64,000 nt of DNA from Pseudonocardia abyssalis (GCF_019263705.2 NZ_JADQDK010000001.1:4836001-4900000); one strand, 5' to 3'. Shown: positions 18,285 through 26,948, counted from the stretch's first letter. The notes: a model not told the origin generated them from the sequence alone. Translations and numbers: made by a program.

Positions 18285-20210
18285 ATGACCACCCCCCGAC
18301 TGTTGTCCGAGCGCTACGAGCTGGGCGAGACGCTCGGCTACGGCGGCATGTCCGAGGTCCACCACGGGCTCGACACGCGGCTGGGCCGCGACGTCGCCAT
18401 CAAGGTGCTGCGCGCCGACCTCGCGCGCGACCCGCAGTTCCAGATGCGCTTCCGGCGCGAGGCGCAGAACGCCGCGGCGCTCAACCACCCCGCGATCGTC
18501 GCCGTGTACGACACCGGCGAGGTGCAGAGCGAGTCCGGGCCGCTGCCCTACATCGTCATGGAGTACGTCGACGGACAGACGCTGCGCGACATCGTGAAGA
18601 CCACCGGGCCGATGAGCCAGCAGCGGGTCATCGAGGTGATGGCCGACGTCTGCGCCGCCCTCGACTTCAGCCACCGCCACCAGATCATCCACCGCGACGT
18701 CAAACCGGCGAACATCATGATCAACAACGCCGGCGCGGTGAAGGTGATGGACTTCGGCATCGCCCGCGCGCTCGGCGAGGGCCAGAACGTCACGCAGACG
18801 GCGGCCGTCATCGGCACCGCGCAGTACCTCTCGCCCGAGCAGGCGCGCGGCGAGGCCGTCGACGCCCGGTCCGACGTGTACGCCGCCGGGTGCGTGCTCT
18901 TCGAGTTGCTCACCGGGGAACCGCCGTTCACCGGTGACACCCCCGTCGCGGTCGCCTACCAGCATGTGCGCGAGGACCCGCGCCACCCGTCGGAGCTGAA
19001 CCCCTCGATCCCCGCCGCGCTCGACTCCGTCGCGCTCAAGGCGCTGTCGAAGAACCCGGCCAACCGCTACCAGTCCGCCGCCGAGATGCGGTCGGACCTC
19101 GTCCGCGTCCGCAGCGGACAGGCGCCGATGGCACCCGCCGTCATGAGCGAGGACGAGCGCACCGCGATGCTCGCCAGCCAGACCGGCCCGACGCGGCGGG
19201 TCAACGGCGGCGGCCGGCACACGATGCCGCCGTCGGCCCCGGCCTACTACGACGACGAGGTGTCGCGCCGCAACACCGGCCGCATCGTCGGGATCGCCGC
19301 GGCCGTGGCCGTCGCGCTGGCCCTGATCGGCTTCGTGGCCTACCAGATCTTCGGGGGCCCGGCCGCGCCGGAGCAGTTCGCCATGCCCGACGTCGTGGGA
19401 CAGGAGCAGGAGGCGGCCCGGACCGCTCTGATCAACGCGGGCCTCAACCCGACCGTCCAGCCCGAGGAGTCGTCGGTCGAGGACCAGGGCCGCGTCGTGC
19501 GCACCGACCCCGCCGCGGCCACCCAGGTCGAGGAGCGGCGGGCGGTCACGCTCTTCGTCGGGTCCGGACCCGCCGTCGCCGCCGTACCGCCGCTGGCCGG
19601 GCTGTCGCTCGCCGACGCCCAGACGGCGCTGGCCGCCCGCGGCCTCACCCTGGGCGAGCAGACACCCGAGGAGACCGCCGACGAGGCGCTGATCGACAAG
19701 ATCATCCGCTCGACGCCGGCGGCAGGTGCGGACGCACCCGGCGGCAGCGCGGTGGCCGTCGTCGTCGGCACGCGCCCCACCACCATCGCGGTGCCGTCGG
19801 TGAGCGGCCAGAGCCGTGACCAGGCCACCCAGACGCTGGAGGCGGCGGGCTTCCAGGTCGGCGAGACCGAGGTCGACGGCGGCGGCAGCAGCGGCGACGT
19901 GCTCGGGACCAACCCGGCGGCGGGCACCCAGGCCGCACCGGGTTCCACCGTCACGCTGCAGCTCTCCCGCGGCAACCAGGCCACGGTGCCCAACCTCGTC
20001 GGCCTCGACCGCAACGACGCCCTGCGCGCGATCCAGGCGGCCGGGATCAGCCTGAGCGACGTCGACCAACGCGAGCGCGGCGTCAGCGACTCGTCGCAGG
20101 ACGGCCGGGTGATCGAGCAGTCGATCTCGGAGGGGCAGCCCTTCGAGGACGGTGACGAGCTCGTCATCACGATCGGCGACGCCGGGGGCGGGTTCTTCGG
20201 CGGGAACTGA
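18285..20210 (+). CDS. pknB: PASTA-domain Ser/Thr protein kinase PknB
   Basis: 641 residues. Kinase domain ~10-280 with GYGGMSEV, VAIKVLR (K40), HRDVKPAN (D138), DFGIARA and the activation-loop Thr cluster VTQTAAVIGTAQYLSPEQ. A membrane helix lies near 335-355, then four PASTA repeats (each starting ...VPxLxGLxxxxAxxxL or similar) for muropeptide/lipid II sensing. ATG start preceded by AGAGGGCG. Last kinase of the cluster; trpG follows after 27 bp. Confidence 0.96.
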   Translation: MTTPRLLSERYELGETLGYGGMSEVHHGLDTRLGRDVAIKVLRADLARDPQFQMRFRREAQNAAALNHPAIVAVYDTGEVQSESGPLPYIVMEYVDGQTLRDIVKTTGPMSQQRVIEVMADVCAALDFSHRHQIIHRDVKPANIMINNAGAVKVMDFGIARALGEGQNVTQTAAVIGTAQYLSPEQARGEAVDARSDVYAAGCVLFELLTGEPPFTGDTPVAVAYQHVREDPRHPSELNPSIPAALDSVALKALSKNPANRYQSAAEMRSDLVRVRSGQAPMAPAVMSEDERTAMLASQTGPTRRVNGGGRHTMPPSAPAYYDDEVSRRNTGRIVGIAAAVAVALALIGFVAYQIFGGPAAPEQFAMPDVVGQEQEAARTALINAGLNPTVQPEESSVEDQGRVVRTDPAAATQVEERRAVTLFVGSGPAVAAVPPLAGLSLADAQTALAARGLTLGEQTPEETADEALIDKIIRSTPAAGADAPGGSAVAVVVGTRPTTIAVPSVSGQSRDQATQTLEAAGFQVGETEVDGGGSSGDVLGTNPAAGTQAAPGSTVTLQLSRGNQATVPNLVGLDRNDALRAIQAAGISLSDVDQRERGVSDSSQDGRVIEQSISEGQPFEDGDELVITIGDAGGGFFGGN

Positions 20211-20224
20211 GTCGCGCGCCAGGG

Positions 20225-20230
20225 CACACT
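20225..20230 (+). promoter_or_regulatory. Candidate -10 (CACACT) for leaderless trpG
   Basis: CACACT ends 7 nt before the trpG ATG, which places the start of transcription at the start codon. The same CACACT-N7-start layout occurs at furA. No Shine-Dalgarno sequence is present, so a leaderless mRNA is likely. Confidence 0.45.
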
Positions 20231-20237
20231 GGTACCC

Positions 20238-20873
20238 ATGCGCGTGCTGGTGATCGACAATTACGACAGCTTCGTCTACAACCTCGTCCAGTACCTCGCC
20301 CAGCTCGGTGCGGAGACGACGGTGCGCCGCAACGACGAGGTCGACCTCGACGAGCTCGGTGACGTCGACGGTGTGCTGGTCAGCCCCGGCCCGGGAGTGC
20401 CGGAGCGGGCGGGCGTCAGCGTCGAGGCGATCCGGCACTGCGCCGACCGCGAGCTGCCGCTGCTGGGCGTGTGCCTGGGTCACCAGGCCATCGGCCTGGC
20501 GTGGGGCGGGGTCGTGGAGCGGGCGCCCGAGCTGCTGCACGGCAAGACGTCGCTGGTGCACCACGAGGGGGCCGGGGTGCTCGCCGGACTGCCCGACCCG
20601 TTCGTCGCCACGCGGTACCACTCGCTGTCGATCCGCCCCGACACCCTGCCCGCCGAGCTGGAGGTCACCGGCCGCACCGAGAGCGGCGTGATCATGGCCG
20701 TACGGCACCGGTCGCTGCCGATCGAGGGCGTGCAGTTCCACCCGGAGTCGGTGCTCACCGAGTTCGGCCACCGGATGCTGGCCAACTGGATGGCCGCCGC
20801 CGGCCACCCCGCCCCGGAGCCGCTGGTGGAGGCCCTCACAGCGGAGACGGCCGCCCTCAGCGCCCGAGCCTGA
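20238..20873 (+). CDS. trpG: Glutamine amidotransferase, anthranilate/aminodeoxychorismate synthase component II
   Basis: 211 residues, a class I glutamine amidotransferase: LVIDNYDSFVYNLVQYL at the start, nucleophile Cys in GVCLGHQAIG, His/Glu of the triad in VQFHPES. It supplies ammonia to TrpE or PabB for anthranilate or 4-amino-4-deoxychorismate; the two uses are not separable by sequence. In mycobacteria the gene beside pknB is called trpG. Confidence 0.93.
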   Translation: MRVLVIDNYDSFVYNLVQYLAQLGAETTVRRNDEVDLDELGDVDGVLVSPGPGVPERAGVSVEAIRHCADRELPLLGVCLGHQAIGLAWGGVVERAPELLHGKTSLVHHEGAGVLAGLPDPFVATRYHSLSIRPDTLPAELEVTGRTESGVIMAVRHRSLPIEGVQFHPESVLTEFGHRMLANWMAAAGHPAPEPLVEALTAETAALSARA

Positions 20874-20924
20874 CCCACTCCGCACGTCCCACCCCGCGTG
20901 AGTCCTCCCGTCCACCCGCGAGTC

Positions 20925-21105
20925 GCTGCTCCCGCGCCCGCGAGTCGCTGTTCCTCCGCCCGCGAGTCGCTGTTCCTCCGCCCGCGAGTCGCTGTTCCTC
21001 CGCCCGCGAGTCGCTGTTCCTCCGCCCGCGAGTCGCTGTTCCTCCGCCCGCGAGTCGCTGTTCCTCCGCCCGTGAGTCGCTGTTTCTGCGCCCGTGAGTC
21101 GCGAC
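20925..21105. repeat. 22-bp tandem repeat array
   Basis: Eight full copies plus a partial one of CCCGCGAGTCGCTGTTCCTC plus two bases (CG); the six from 20942 to about 21073 are identical. The core GCGAGTCGC is itself an inverted repeat (GCGA/TCGC). There are no variable spacers, so this is not a CRISPR array. Confidence 0.9.
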
Positions 21106-21337
21106 TTCGTGAGCCGCGGTTCCGCCGACCAACGAGCTGCGGGTCCCGGCCGGTGGCTGACGGCGTATGGGTCACCGGGCGGACGGGAGACCGCCGCCCC
21201 CGGGTTGAGCAGAGGCGCTCCGGCGCGAGAACCTCCATGATCGCCGCGGGCCGCACGCCGTCGCCCTCCACGGGGCCGCAAGGTGCGGATCGGACCGATC
21301 ACCTCGGCGACCCGGTATCCGGACGGTGAAGGAAGCG

Positions 21338-21417
21338 GCGACTCGCGGGCGCGGGAACAGCGACTCGCGGGCGCGATGGCAGCGACTCGCGGGCGGTGAA
21401 CGGGGGACTCGCGGGGG
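21338..21417. repeat. Inverted cluster of the same GCGACTCGC repeat
   Basis: Four copies of GCGACTCGCGGGCG-type sequence (the last ones degenerate), the reverse complement of the array at 20925-21105. The two clusters can pair across ~230 bp to form a large stem. Confidence 0.8.
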
Positions 21418-21517
21418 GCGGGGCGGCGGGAGTGCTGGTGGGGGTCGTGCGCGCGATACCGTGGCACCAGAGTCCGGTGCGGTGCGCGCCGGAGCCGCCG
21501 TCTCACGAGGTCTGCAG

Positions 21518-21787
21518 ATGCCGAAGAGCAAGGTCCGCAAGAAGGCCGTCTACACCCCGCCTCCCGGCGACAAGCGGACGACCACGCCGGTCAAGGTCAA
21601 GGGCCCCACGAACCCGATCTACGTCGCCGTCTTCCTCGGGCTGATGGTGCTCGGGCTGGTCTGGCTGGTGGTCAACTACCTGGCTGTGGACTACATCCCG
21701 TGGATGGCCGCACTGGGCCCGTTCAACTTCCTCATCGGCTTCTCACTCATCGTAATCGGGCTTCTGATGACGATGAGATGGCGCTGA
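21518..21787 (+). CDS. crgA: Cell division protein CrgA
   Basis: 89 residues: basic N-terminus MPKSKVRKKAVYTPPP and two membrane helices (IYVAVFLGLMVLGLVWLVVNYLA, FNFLIGFSLIVIGLLMTMRW), the standard CrgA plan. CrgA is an actinobacterial divisome/septum regulator that binds FtsZ, FtsQ and PBPs. The ATG at 21518 is the family start. Neighbouring trpG/pknB matches the conserved order. Confidence 0.95.
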   Translation: MPKSKVRKKAVYTPPPGDKRTTTPVKVKGPTNPIYVAVFLGLMVLGLVWLVVNYLAVDYIPWMAALGPFNFLIGFSLIVIGLLMTMRWR

Positions 21788-21849
21788 ACAGCGGAAACAC
21801 ATGGATGTAGGTAGTCCCCAGTGTGGACAACTACTGTGGACAGACTACC

Positions 21850-22296
21850 GTGAGTGATCATGAATCGGCCGTTCGGACGTATAGTCCGGCGGCCGGGCTG
21901 GTCATTGTGGGCTGGACCGCCGCGGTCGCCGCGACGGCGTGGTGCGTCCTGTTGACGACCTCCGGCGCCGACCCGGCGGGCCGCCTGCTGGCGGGCTGCG
22001 CGGCACTCGGTATCGCCGTCGCCGCTCTGTACGGCACGCGCGCCCGACCGCGCCTGCGCGTCGACGCCGACGGGCTTACCGTCGGCGGGCTGCTGCGCGC
22101 GAGGCACCATCCCTGGCCGCTCGTGCAGGGCGTGCGCGTGCTGCGGACGCGCCGGTTCGGCCGGGAGAGCTCGCTGCTGGAGGTCGACACCGTCACCGCC
22201 GACGGCGACGAGCGGCTGCTGCTGTTCGGCCGGTTGGACCTCGGCGCCGACCCCGAGGACGTCGCCCCCGAGCTGATGGACCTACGACCCCACTAG
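21850..22296 (+). CDS. PH (bPH) domain-containing membrane protein
   Basis: 148 residues. Two membrane helices near the N-terminus (LVIVGWTAAVAATAWCVLL, LLAGCAALGIAVAALYGT) and a C-terminal bacterial PH-like domain (LRVDADGLTVGGLLRARHHPWPLVQGVRV..SSLLEVDT). It corresponds to the gene next to crgA in mycobacteria (Rv0010c-like). The GTG at 21850 is chosen because a -10-like TACTGT (21832-21837) overlaps the upstream in-frame GTG at 21823. Its end overlaps the convergent rhomboid gene by 15 bp. Confidence 0.85.
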   Translation: MSDHESAVRTYSPAAGLVIVGWTAAVAATAWCVLLTTSGADPAGRLLAGCAALGIAVAALYGTRARPRLRVDADGLTVGGLLRARHHPWPLVQGVRVLRTRRFGRESSLLEVDTVTADGDERLLLFGRLDLGADPEDVAPELMDLRPH

Positions 22297-23142
22297 CAGC
22301 GCGCCCGCGGTGACGACCACCAGCAGGACCACGGTGATCGCGGCCAGACCGCCGACCTGCAGCGGAGCGCGCCGGGCTGGTGGGGCGTACACGATCACCG
22401 CGGTGGCCGCGGCGCCGGCGAGCAGGCCGCCGACGTGGGCCTGCCAGGAGATGCCGGGGACGAAGAACCCCAGAGCCAGGTTGACGACGAGGAGCCCGAT
22501 GACCTGGTTGAGCGGCCTGCGCAGTCGCAGCAGGGCGACGGCGAGACCGCCCATCAGCCCGAACACCGCACCGGACGCACCGGCCACGTACTCGCCGGGC
22601 CCGTAGAGCAGCATCACCGCGGCCGCACCGCCGAGCATCCCCAGGAAGTACACCGAGAGGAACCGGCCGCGGCCGAGCAGGGTCTCCATGTCGCGGCCGA
22701 TCACCCACAGCGCGAACATGTTGAACGCGATGTGCAGCGGGCCGATGTGCAGGAAGCCCGACGTGACCAGCCGCCACCACTCCCCGGCGGCGACCGTGCC
22801 GGGCGAGAGCGCCCAGTCGACGAACAGCGCGGAGCGGGTGTTGGACGCGATGCTGCCCGCCTGCACGGCCGTGACCGCGAAGGCGAGCAGGTTGAGCACC
22901 ACCAGGGTGGGCACGACCAACGGCCGTGCCCCGGGGTCGGCGCCGGCGACGGTGGTGCCGCGGCGCACCTCCCGCTGACCCTGGTGGACGCAGTCGACGC
23001 ACTGGTACCCCACCGACGCCTCCCGGAGACACTCCGGGCACGCCGGACGCCCGCAACGGGTGCAGGCGAGGCCGGTCGGCCGGTCGGGATGGCGGACGCA
23101 CACCGCCGGAGCTCCGGTCGGTGGGCCGGCGGGGTACGTCAC
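22282..23142 (-). CDS. Rhomboid family intramembrane serine protease with N-terminal zinc-binding domain
   Basis: 286 residues. The N-terminus has a Cys/His-rich B-box-like zinc motif (CVRHPDRPTGLACTRCGRPACPECL..CVDCV). Six membrane helices follow with the rhomboid signature HIAFNMFALW, catalytic Ser in GASGAVFGLMGG and catalytic His in HVGGLLAGA. It cleaves membrane proteins within the bilayer; substrates unknown. It sits 10 bp downstream of ppiA on the same strand, an arrangement common in Pseudonocardiaceae-like genomes. Confidence 0.93.
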   Translation of the reverse strand: MTYPAGPPTGAPAVCVRHPDRPTGLACTRCGRPACPECLREASVGYQCVDCVHQGQREVRRGTTVAGADPGARPLVVPTLVVLNLLAFAVTAVQAGSIASNTRSALFVDWALSPGTVAAGEWWRLVTSGFLHIGPLHIAFNMFALWVIGRDMETLLGRGRFLSVYFLGMLGGAAAVMLLYGPGEYVAGASGAVFGLMGGLAVALLRLRRPLNQVIGLLVVNLALGFFVPGISWQAHVGGLLAGAAATAVIVYAPPARRAPLQVGGLAAITVVLLVVVTAGALLVGS

Positions 23143-23152
23143 GGCACGTCGC

Positions 23153-23692
23153 TCAGGAGATCTCGATCTTCTGGATGACGACGTCGGTCAGCGGCCGGTC
23201 GGACCGGTCCGTGCTGGTGGCGCCGATCTTGTCGACGACGGCGCGCGAGTCGGCGTCGGCGACCTCACCGAAGATCGTGTGCTTGCGGTTGAGGTGCGGC
23301 GTGGGGCCCACGGTGATGAAGAACTGCGAGCCGTTGGTGCCGGGGCCCGCGTTGGCCATGGCCAGCAGGTACGGGCGGTCGAACTGGAGCTCGGGGTGGA
23401 ACTCGTCGCCGAACTGGTAGCCGGGGCCGCCGCGGCCGGTGCCGGTCGGGTCGCCGCCCTGCAGCATGAAGCCGCTGATCACGCGGTGGAAGACCGAGCC
23501 GTCGTAGAACGGGCCGGAGTCGCCGCCGCTGGCGTTGGGCTGGCTGTAGTTCCCCTCCCCCGTGGCGAGCCCGACGAAGTTCGCGACCGTCTTCGGCGCA
23601 TGGTCGGGGAAGAGGGTGACGACGATGTCGCCCTCGGAGGTCCGCAGCGTCGCGGTGTTCTTGGCGTTGCCTGGTTCCGTCACGGACCCCAT
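23153..23692 (-). CDS. ppiA: Cyclophilin-type peptidyl-prolyl cis-trans isomerase
   Basis: 179 residues, single cyclophilin domain: [52 protein letters not shown] and HTIFGEV cover the active-site Arg, Phe, Gln, Trp/His pattern. No signal peptide, so cytoplasmic. It catalyses proline isomerisation during folding. The ATG at 23692 overlaps the end of the upstream hydrolase gene by 13 bp. Position matches ppiA next to crgA in mycobacteria. Confidence 0.93.
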   Translation of the reverse strand: MGSVTEPGNAKNTATLRTSEGDIVVTLFPDHAPKTVANFVGLATGEGNYSQPNASGGDSGPFYDGSVFHRVISGFMLQGGDPTGTGRGGPGYQFGDEFHPELQFDRPYLLAMANAGPGTNGSQFFITVGPTPHLNRKHTIFGEVADADSRAVVDKIGATSTDRSDRPLTDVVIQKIEIS

Positions 23693-24858
23693 CGTGCCAG
23701 CACGTCGGAGAGGAAGGACGTCACGGTGTCCTCGTAGGCGGCCGGGTCGGCGTTCCAGGCCGCCGTGTGCTCCGGTCCGGCGACCTCCACGTAGCGCAGC
23801 GGCCACCCCAGCCCGGGCGCCGCGGCGGCGAGCGCGCGGCTCGCGGTGACGGGGACGGACGTGTCGTCGTCGGTGTGGAAGAGCAGAGTCGGCGGGCGGA
23901 CGGCCGGCGGACGGCGGGCGAGGTCGAAGCGGCCGAAGTCGATCCGGATGCGCCGGCTGGTGATCGCGGCGGCGAGCGGGGTCAGCCCCGGGGGCAGCCG
24001 CCGGTTGCGGGCCTGCTGGCGCAGGGTGGCCATCCAGTCGACGAGCGGGGCGTCCCAGACGACCGCGACGACGTCGGGTGCGTCCGCGGACCGGTCCAGG
24101 AACGCGCCCGTGATCGCGCCGCCCATCGACCAGCCGTACAACACGATCCGCTGCGCCCCGCGCTCCCGGGCGAACAGCACCGCGGCCTGGACGTCCTCCC
24201 ACTCGGCGTCACCGAGGTGGTCGCGCCCGTCCGGGCTGGCCGGGGCGTCACCGTCGTTGCGGTAGCTCACGACGAGCACCGACAGGCCGAGCGCGTGCAG
24301 CGCCGGGAGCACCCGCAGGGCCTCGCGGCGGGTCCCGCCCCGCCCGTGCACGGCGATCACCCAGGTGTCGCCGGTCGTGTCGCCGTCGGCCGGGGACGCC
24401 GGGCCCGGCACCAGCCAGGCGGGGGCCGGGCCGAGCGGTGTGTCCACGTCGACGTCGGAGTAGGCGAAGCCGCGGGCCGCCGGGTCGTCCCACGGGCCGG
24501 TGTCGAGGACGGCCGCGGTGCCGACGACGGGCACGTCACCGCCGACCAGCGGACGGAGCACGGTGCCGTCGACGACCTCGGCGACCGGCCCCAGCTGCGC
24601 CAGCCCGCCGACCCACCGCAGCCCCCACGTCCCGGGCTGGCGCGTCAGCCGCGACTCCGCGAGCGTCACCGTCGTCGCGGTGACCGCGAGGACGCGCTCC
24701 GGGTAGACCATCTGTCGGCGGGTGTCGAGCAGGACGCCGGAGTAGAACCAGCCGATCCCGCCGAGAGCGGAGCCGATCCCGACACCTGCGCCTGCCGCCG
24801 CGAGCCTCGCCACCACTGTCCTCGCCACCACTGTCACGGTGTCGATGATGTCCGACAC
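23680..24858 (-). CDS. Alpha/beta hydrolase with N-terminal membrane segment
   Basis: 392 residues from the GTG at 24858. A hydrophobic N-terminal stretch precedes a serine-hydrolase fold: [17 protein letters not shown], nucleophile Ser in [10 protein letters not shown], acid in [13 protein letters not shown], His in [10 protein letters not shown]. The order and spacing fit peptidase S9/BAAT-like membrane-associated hydrolases. The longer frame to 24921 would start inside the likely promoter (TTTCAC..TATGGT), so the shorter start is used; it is not certain. Confidence 0.85.
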   Translation of the reverse strand: MSDIIDTVTVVARTVVARLAAAGAGVGIGSALGGIGWFYSGVLLDTRRQMVYPERVLAVTATTVTLAESRLTRQPGTWGLRWVGGLAQLGPVAEVVDGTVLRPLVGGDVPVVGTAAVLDTGPWDDPAARGFAYSDVDVDTPLGPAPAWLVPGPASPADGDTTGDTWVIAVHGRGGTRREALRVLPALHALGLSVLVVSYRNDGDAPASPDGRDHLGDAEWEDVQAAVLFARERGAQRIVLYGWSMGGAITGAFLDRSADAPDVVAVVWDAPLVDWMATLRQQARNRRLPPGLTPLAAAITSRRIRIDFGRFDLARRPPAVRPPTLLFHTDDDTSVPVTASRALAAAAPGLGWPLRYVEVAGPEHTAAWNADPAAYEDTVTSFLSDVLARWGP

Positions 24859-24925
24859 GCCGGTGTTCGCGCGATGCCCACCATAACGAGTGAAAGACGA
24901 TGACGGACACGTTAAGTGCACAACT

Positions 24926-24960
24926 GGTTGCAGACCGTTTCGTTATCCGGTCTGACAACC
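24926..24960. promoter_or_regulatory. Inverted repeat in divergent promoter region
   Basis: GGTTG-CAGACC-N12-GGTCTG-A-CAACC, 11-bp arms with one unpaired A, between the divergent hydrolase and secreted-protein genes. It could bind a dimeric regulator or form a 5' leader hairpin. Confidence 0.5.
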
Positions 24961-24984
24961 ATCGCGTCTGAAGGGACATCCCGC

Positions 24985-25575
24985 ATGAGCAGCCTTGCTC
25001 GGCGCAGCCTGCGCACCACAGCCACCGTGGCCGGAATCGCCGCACTCGGCGTGGGCCTCGCCGGCCACGCCTTCGCCGCCCCGGAGCTCCCGGCGCTGCC
25101 GGGGACCGACGGGCTGCCCGCCCTTCCCGAGGCCCCGGCCGCTCCTGGAGACCTGGCCGCCCCCGGCCTGCCGTCGGCCGAGGGCTGGAGCATCCCCGGC
25201 GTCATGAACATCGAGGTACCGAGCGTCAACACCGCCGCGCCGGAGCTCCCCGCCGGTGACGCGTTCGCGCTGCCGACCGCGCCCGAGCTCCCTGCGCTGC
25301 CGATCTCGGAGGGCCTGCCCGAGGCGCCGGCCCTGCCCGGAACCGACGCGCTGCCGGCCGCTCCCGAGGCCCCGGCCCTGCCGGAGGCGCCGTCGACCGA
25401 GGGCGTCGTCAACATGGGCGGTGGGCTCGAGCAGGTCAACGGCCCGACCCCCGACGGTTTCGGCCAGAACCAGGTCGGCGCACTCGCTGCGGCCGACATG
25501 GCGAAGATGATGCTCGAGTTGGCGCAGGGTGCGGCGGCCGGCGAGTCCGTGACGCAGAACCAGCAGATCGGCTGA
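24985..25575 (+). CDS. Secreted Pro/Ala/Leu-rich repeat protein
   Basis: 196 residues: Sec signal peptide (RRSLRTTATVAGIAALGVGLAGHAFA-AP), then irregular PELPALPGTD/PEAPALPEAP-type repeats, then a conserved-looking non-repetitive C-terminus (VNMGGGLEQVNGPTPDGFGQNQVGALAAADMAKMMLELAQGAAAG). Pro-rich exported proteins of this kind are frequent in actinomycetes and may be wall-associated; I do not recognise the family. ATG at 24985 follows AAGGGA. A terminator hairpin lies just downstream. Confidence 0.8.
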   Translation: MSSLARRSLRTTATVAGIAALGVGLAGHAFAAPELPALPGTDGLPALPEAPAAPGDLAAPGLPSAEGWSIPGVMNIEVPSVNTAAPELPAGDAFALPTAPELPALPISEGLPEAPALPGTDALPAAPEAPALPEAPSTEGVVNMGGGLEQVNGPTPDGFGQNQVGALAAADMAKMMLELAQGAAAGESVTQNQQIG

Positions 25576-25591
25576 TCCACGCCGGACTCGG

Positions 25592-25623
25592 CGGCCCGCT
25601 GCGCATCGGTGCGCGGCGGGCCG
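25592..25623 (+). terminator. Terminator-like hairpin
   Basis: 13-bp stem CGGCCCGCTGCGC / GCGCGGCGGGCCG with one G-T wobble and a 6-nt loop, 16 nt after the stop of the secreted protein. Confidence 0.75.
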
Positions 25624-25708
25624 TTGTCCGTTACCCCGCAGGTCATCGACCCGACGACCTCGCTGCACGACAGTTCCTGTCATGACCTCGACGACAGGAG
25701 CGCACACC

Positions 25709-26110
25709 ATGACCGACCTCTCCCCCGCCCGCACCTCCGACGCCTTCCTGCGACTGGCCCTGCGGATCGACGCCGCCGCCTCCGGTGCGCTCGGGGTGCT
25801 CTCCCTCGCCGCGGCCCCACTGCTCGTCGACGTGCTCGGCCCGCCCGCCCCGGTGCTGGTCGGTGTCGGCGCGTTCCTCGTCGTGTTCGCGGCCGGGCTG
25901 CTGGTGCTCGCCTCGCGCCGGTCGATCCCACGACCCGCCGCGTGGACGGTCGTGCTGGGCAACGCCGGCTGGGTCGTCGCCAGCGTCCTCGCCGTCGTGC
26001 TGGGTGGGGAGGCACTCACCGGGCTCGGCGTCGCGGTCGTGCTGGTCCAGGCGGTCGCGGTCGCGGTGTTCGCCGACCTGCAGTGGCTGGGCCTGCGGCG
26101 GATGCGCTGA
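25709..26110 (+). CDS. Small integral membrane protein, unknown function
   Basis: 133 residues with four predicted membrane helices (SGALGVLSLAAAPLLVDVLG, APVLVGVGAFLVVFAAGLLVLA, WTVVLGNAGWVVASVLAVVL, ALTGLGVAVVLVQAVAVAVFADL). AGGAG lies 8 nt before the ATG at 25709. It resembles actinobacterial SPW/DoxX-like small membrane proteins in general plan only. Convergent with the acetyltransferase gene, 3 bp apart. Confidence 0.8.
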   Translation: MTDLSPARTSDAFLRLALRIDAAASGALGVLSLAAAPLLVDVLGPPAPVLVGVGAFLVVFAAGLLVLASRRSIPRPAAWTVVLGNAGWVVASVLAVVLGGEALTGLGVAVVLVQAVAVAVFADLQWLGLRRMR

Positions 26111-26113
26111 GCG

Positions 26114-26578
26114 TCAGAGGGCGAGCTTGAAGCCCCGGTGCGAGTCGACGAAGCCGAGCCCGGCGTAGAAGCGGTGGGCGTCGGCGCGGGACCGGTCGGT
26201 CGTGAGCTGCACGAGCCCGCACCCGCGCCGGCGGGACTCCGCCACCGCCCACTCCACGAGCAGCCGCCCGGCACCGGTGCCCCGCCGGTCGGCACGCACG
26301 CGCACCGCCTCGATCTGACCGCGCGACCGCCCGCCCCGGGACAGCCCGGGGATCACGGTCAGCTGCAGGGTCCCGATCACCGGGCCGTCGGCGTCGTCCA
26401 GGCAGACGAGCGCCTGGTTCGGGTCGGCGTCGATCGCGTCGAAGGCGGCCTCGTACGGCGCGGGATCGGTGGACTCGCGCGCGGCGCCCAGCGGGTCGTC
26501 GCGCAGCAGGGCCACCAGCGCGGGGAGGTCGGCCCGGCGCGCGCGCCGGACCGAGCCCACCCGGGCCGGATCGGGCAC
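26114..26578 (-). CDS. GNAT family N-acetyltransferase
   Basis: 154 residues with the GNAT core: VIGTLQLTVIPGLSRGGRSRGQIEAVRVRADRRGTGAGRLLVEWAVAESRRRGCGLVQLTTDRSRADAHRFYAGLGFVDSH. The RRGTGAG acetyl-CoA pyrophosphate loop and RFYAGLGF motif are intact. The substrate is unknown. GTG start 1 bp after the stop of the small monooxygenase gene, so the two form one operon. Confidence 0.92.
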   Translation of the reverse strand: MPDPARVGSVRRARRADLPALVALLRDDPLGAARESTDPAPYEAAFDAIDADPNQALVCLDDADGPVIGTLQLTVIPGLSRGGRSRGQIEAVRVRADRRGTGAGRLLVEWAVAESRRRGCGLVQLTTDRSRADAHRFYAGLGFVDSHRGFKLAL

Positions 26579-26579
26579 G

Positions 26580-26906
26580 TCAGCGGGGCGTGATCTCGCC
26601 CATCGGGCCCCAGCCCTTCACCTGCTCGTCGTCGACGTAGATGATCTGCGGCTGCCGGGCGACCAGGTCGGGGGCCTTCTCGACGAAGTCCGCGAAGTGC
26701 TGGGTCTTCGTGTGTGCACCGCCGGCGTCGGCGTCGGTGAAGCACTCGATGGTCACGAAGTCGAGCGGGTCCGTCAGGCCGCGCGACCACTCGAAGAAGA
26801 CGCAGCCCTCCTCCGCGTTGACCGCGGTCGCGTAGGACTCGGCCAGTGCCAGCCATTCGTCCACCTTCTCGGGGCGGACCGGGAACTTGACGTTGATCAG
26901 GATCAT
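26580..26906 (-). CDS. Antibiotic biosynthesis monooxygenase (ABM) domain protein
   Basis: 108 residues, the size of YgiN/ABM quinol monooxygenase-like proteins. It starts MILINVKFPVRPEKVDEWLALAESYATAVNAEEGCVFFEWSR, the ferredoxin-like ABM pattern. A -10-like TAGCAT ends 7 nt before the ATG at 26906 and no Shine-Dalgarno is seen, so the mRNA is probably leaderless. Role likely oxidation or detoxification of a small molecule. First gene of a two-gene operon with the GNAT gene. Confidence 0.88.
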   Translation of the reverse strand: MILINVKFPVRPEKVDEWLALAESYATAVNAEEGCVFFEWSRGLTDPLDFVTIECFTDADAGGAHTKTQHFADFVEKAPDLVARQPQIIYVDDEQVKGWGPMGEITPR

Positions 26907-26913
26907 GGGGCAC

Positions 26914-26919
26914 ATGCTA
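26914..26919 (-). promoter_or_regulatory. -10 element of leaderless ABM-protein gene
   Basis: TAGCAT on the minus strand, 7 nt before the ATG. The distance puts transcription start at or next to the start codon. Confidence 0.55.
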
Positions 26920-26934
26920 GTGACGGCCGTCGCT

Positions 26935-26948
26935 GTTTCACGTGGAAC
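26935..26948. promoter_or_regulatory. parS-like ParB binding site
   Basis: GTTTCACGTGGAAC differs at one position from the parS core GTTTCACGTGAAAC conserved in bacteria. It lies in the gap between two divergent genes and close to an origin-proximal gene block, as expected for chromosomal parS sites. No other copy was noticed in the window. Confidence 0.75.

Larger units (their letters stand above)
20874..21517. other. 644-bp non-coding gap rich in repeats between trpG and crgA
   Basis: No convincing gene. It holds a 22-bp tandem array (about 20925-21105) and a second, inverted cluster of the same motif (21338-21417). Open frames across it are repeat artefacts. Mycobacteria and relatives often have a DUF881 gene (and others a class E sortase) at this place; neither is present. 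TACCGT at about 21462-21467 could be the crgA -10. Confidence 0.7.

Noticed and set aside
20925-21105. CRISPR-like array
   Set aside because: The 22-bp units are contiguous without unique spacers and no cas genes are nearby, so this is a simple tandem repeat.
17751-21506. A 1251-codon open frame on the minus strand across pknA, pknB and trpG
   Set aside because: It is the antisense of well-supported genes. Long antisense frames are expected at this GC content; composition is Arg/Gly/Ala nonsense and no start signal is present.
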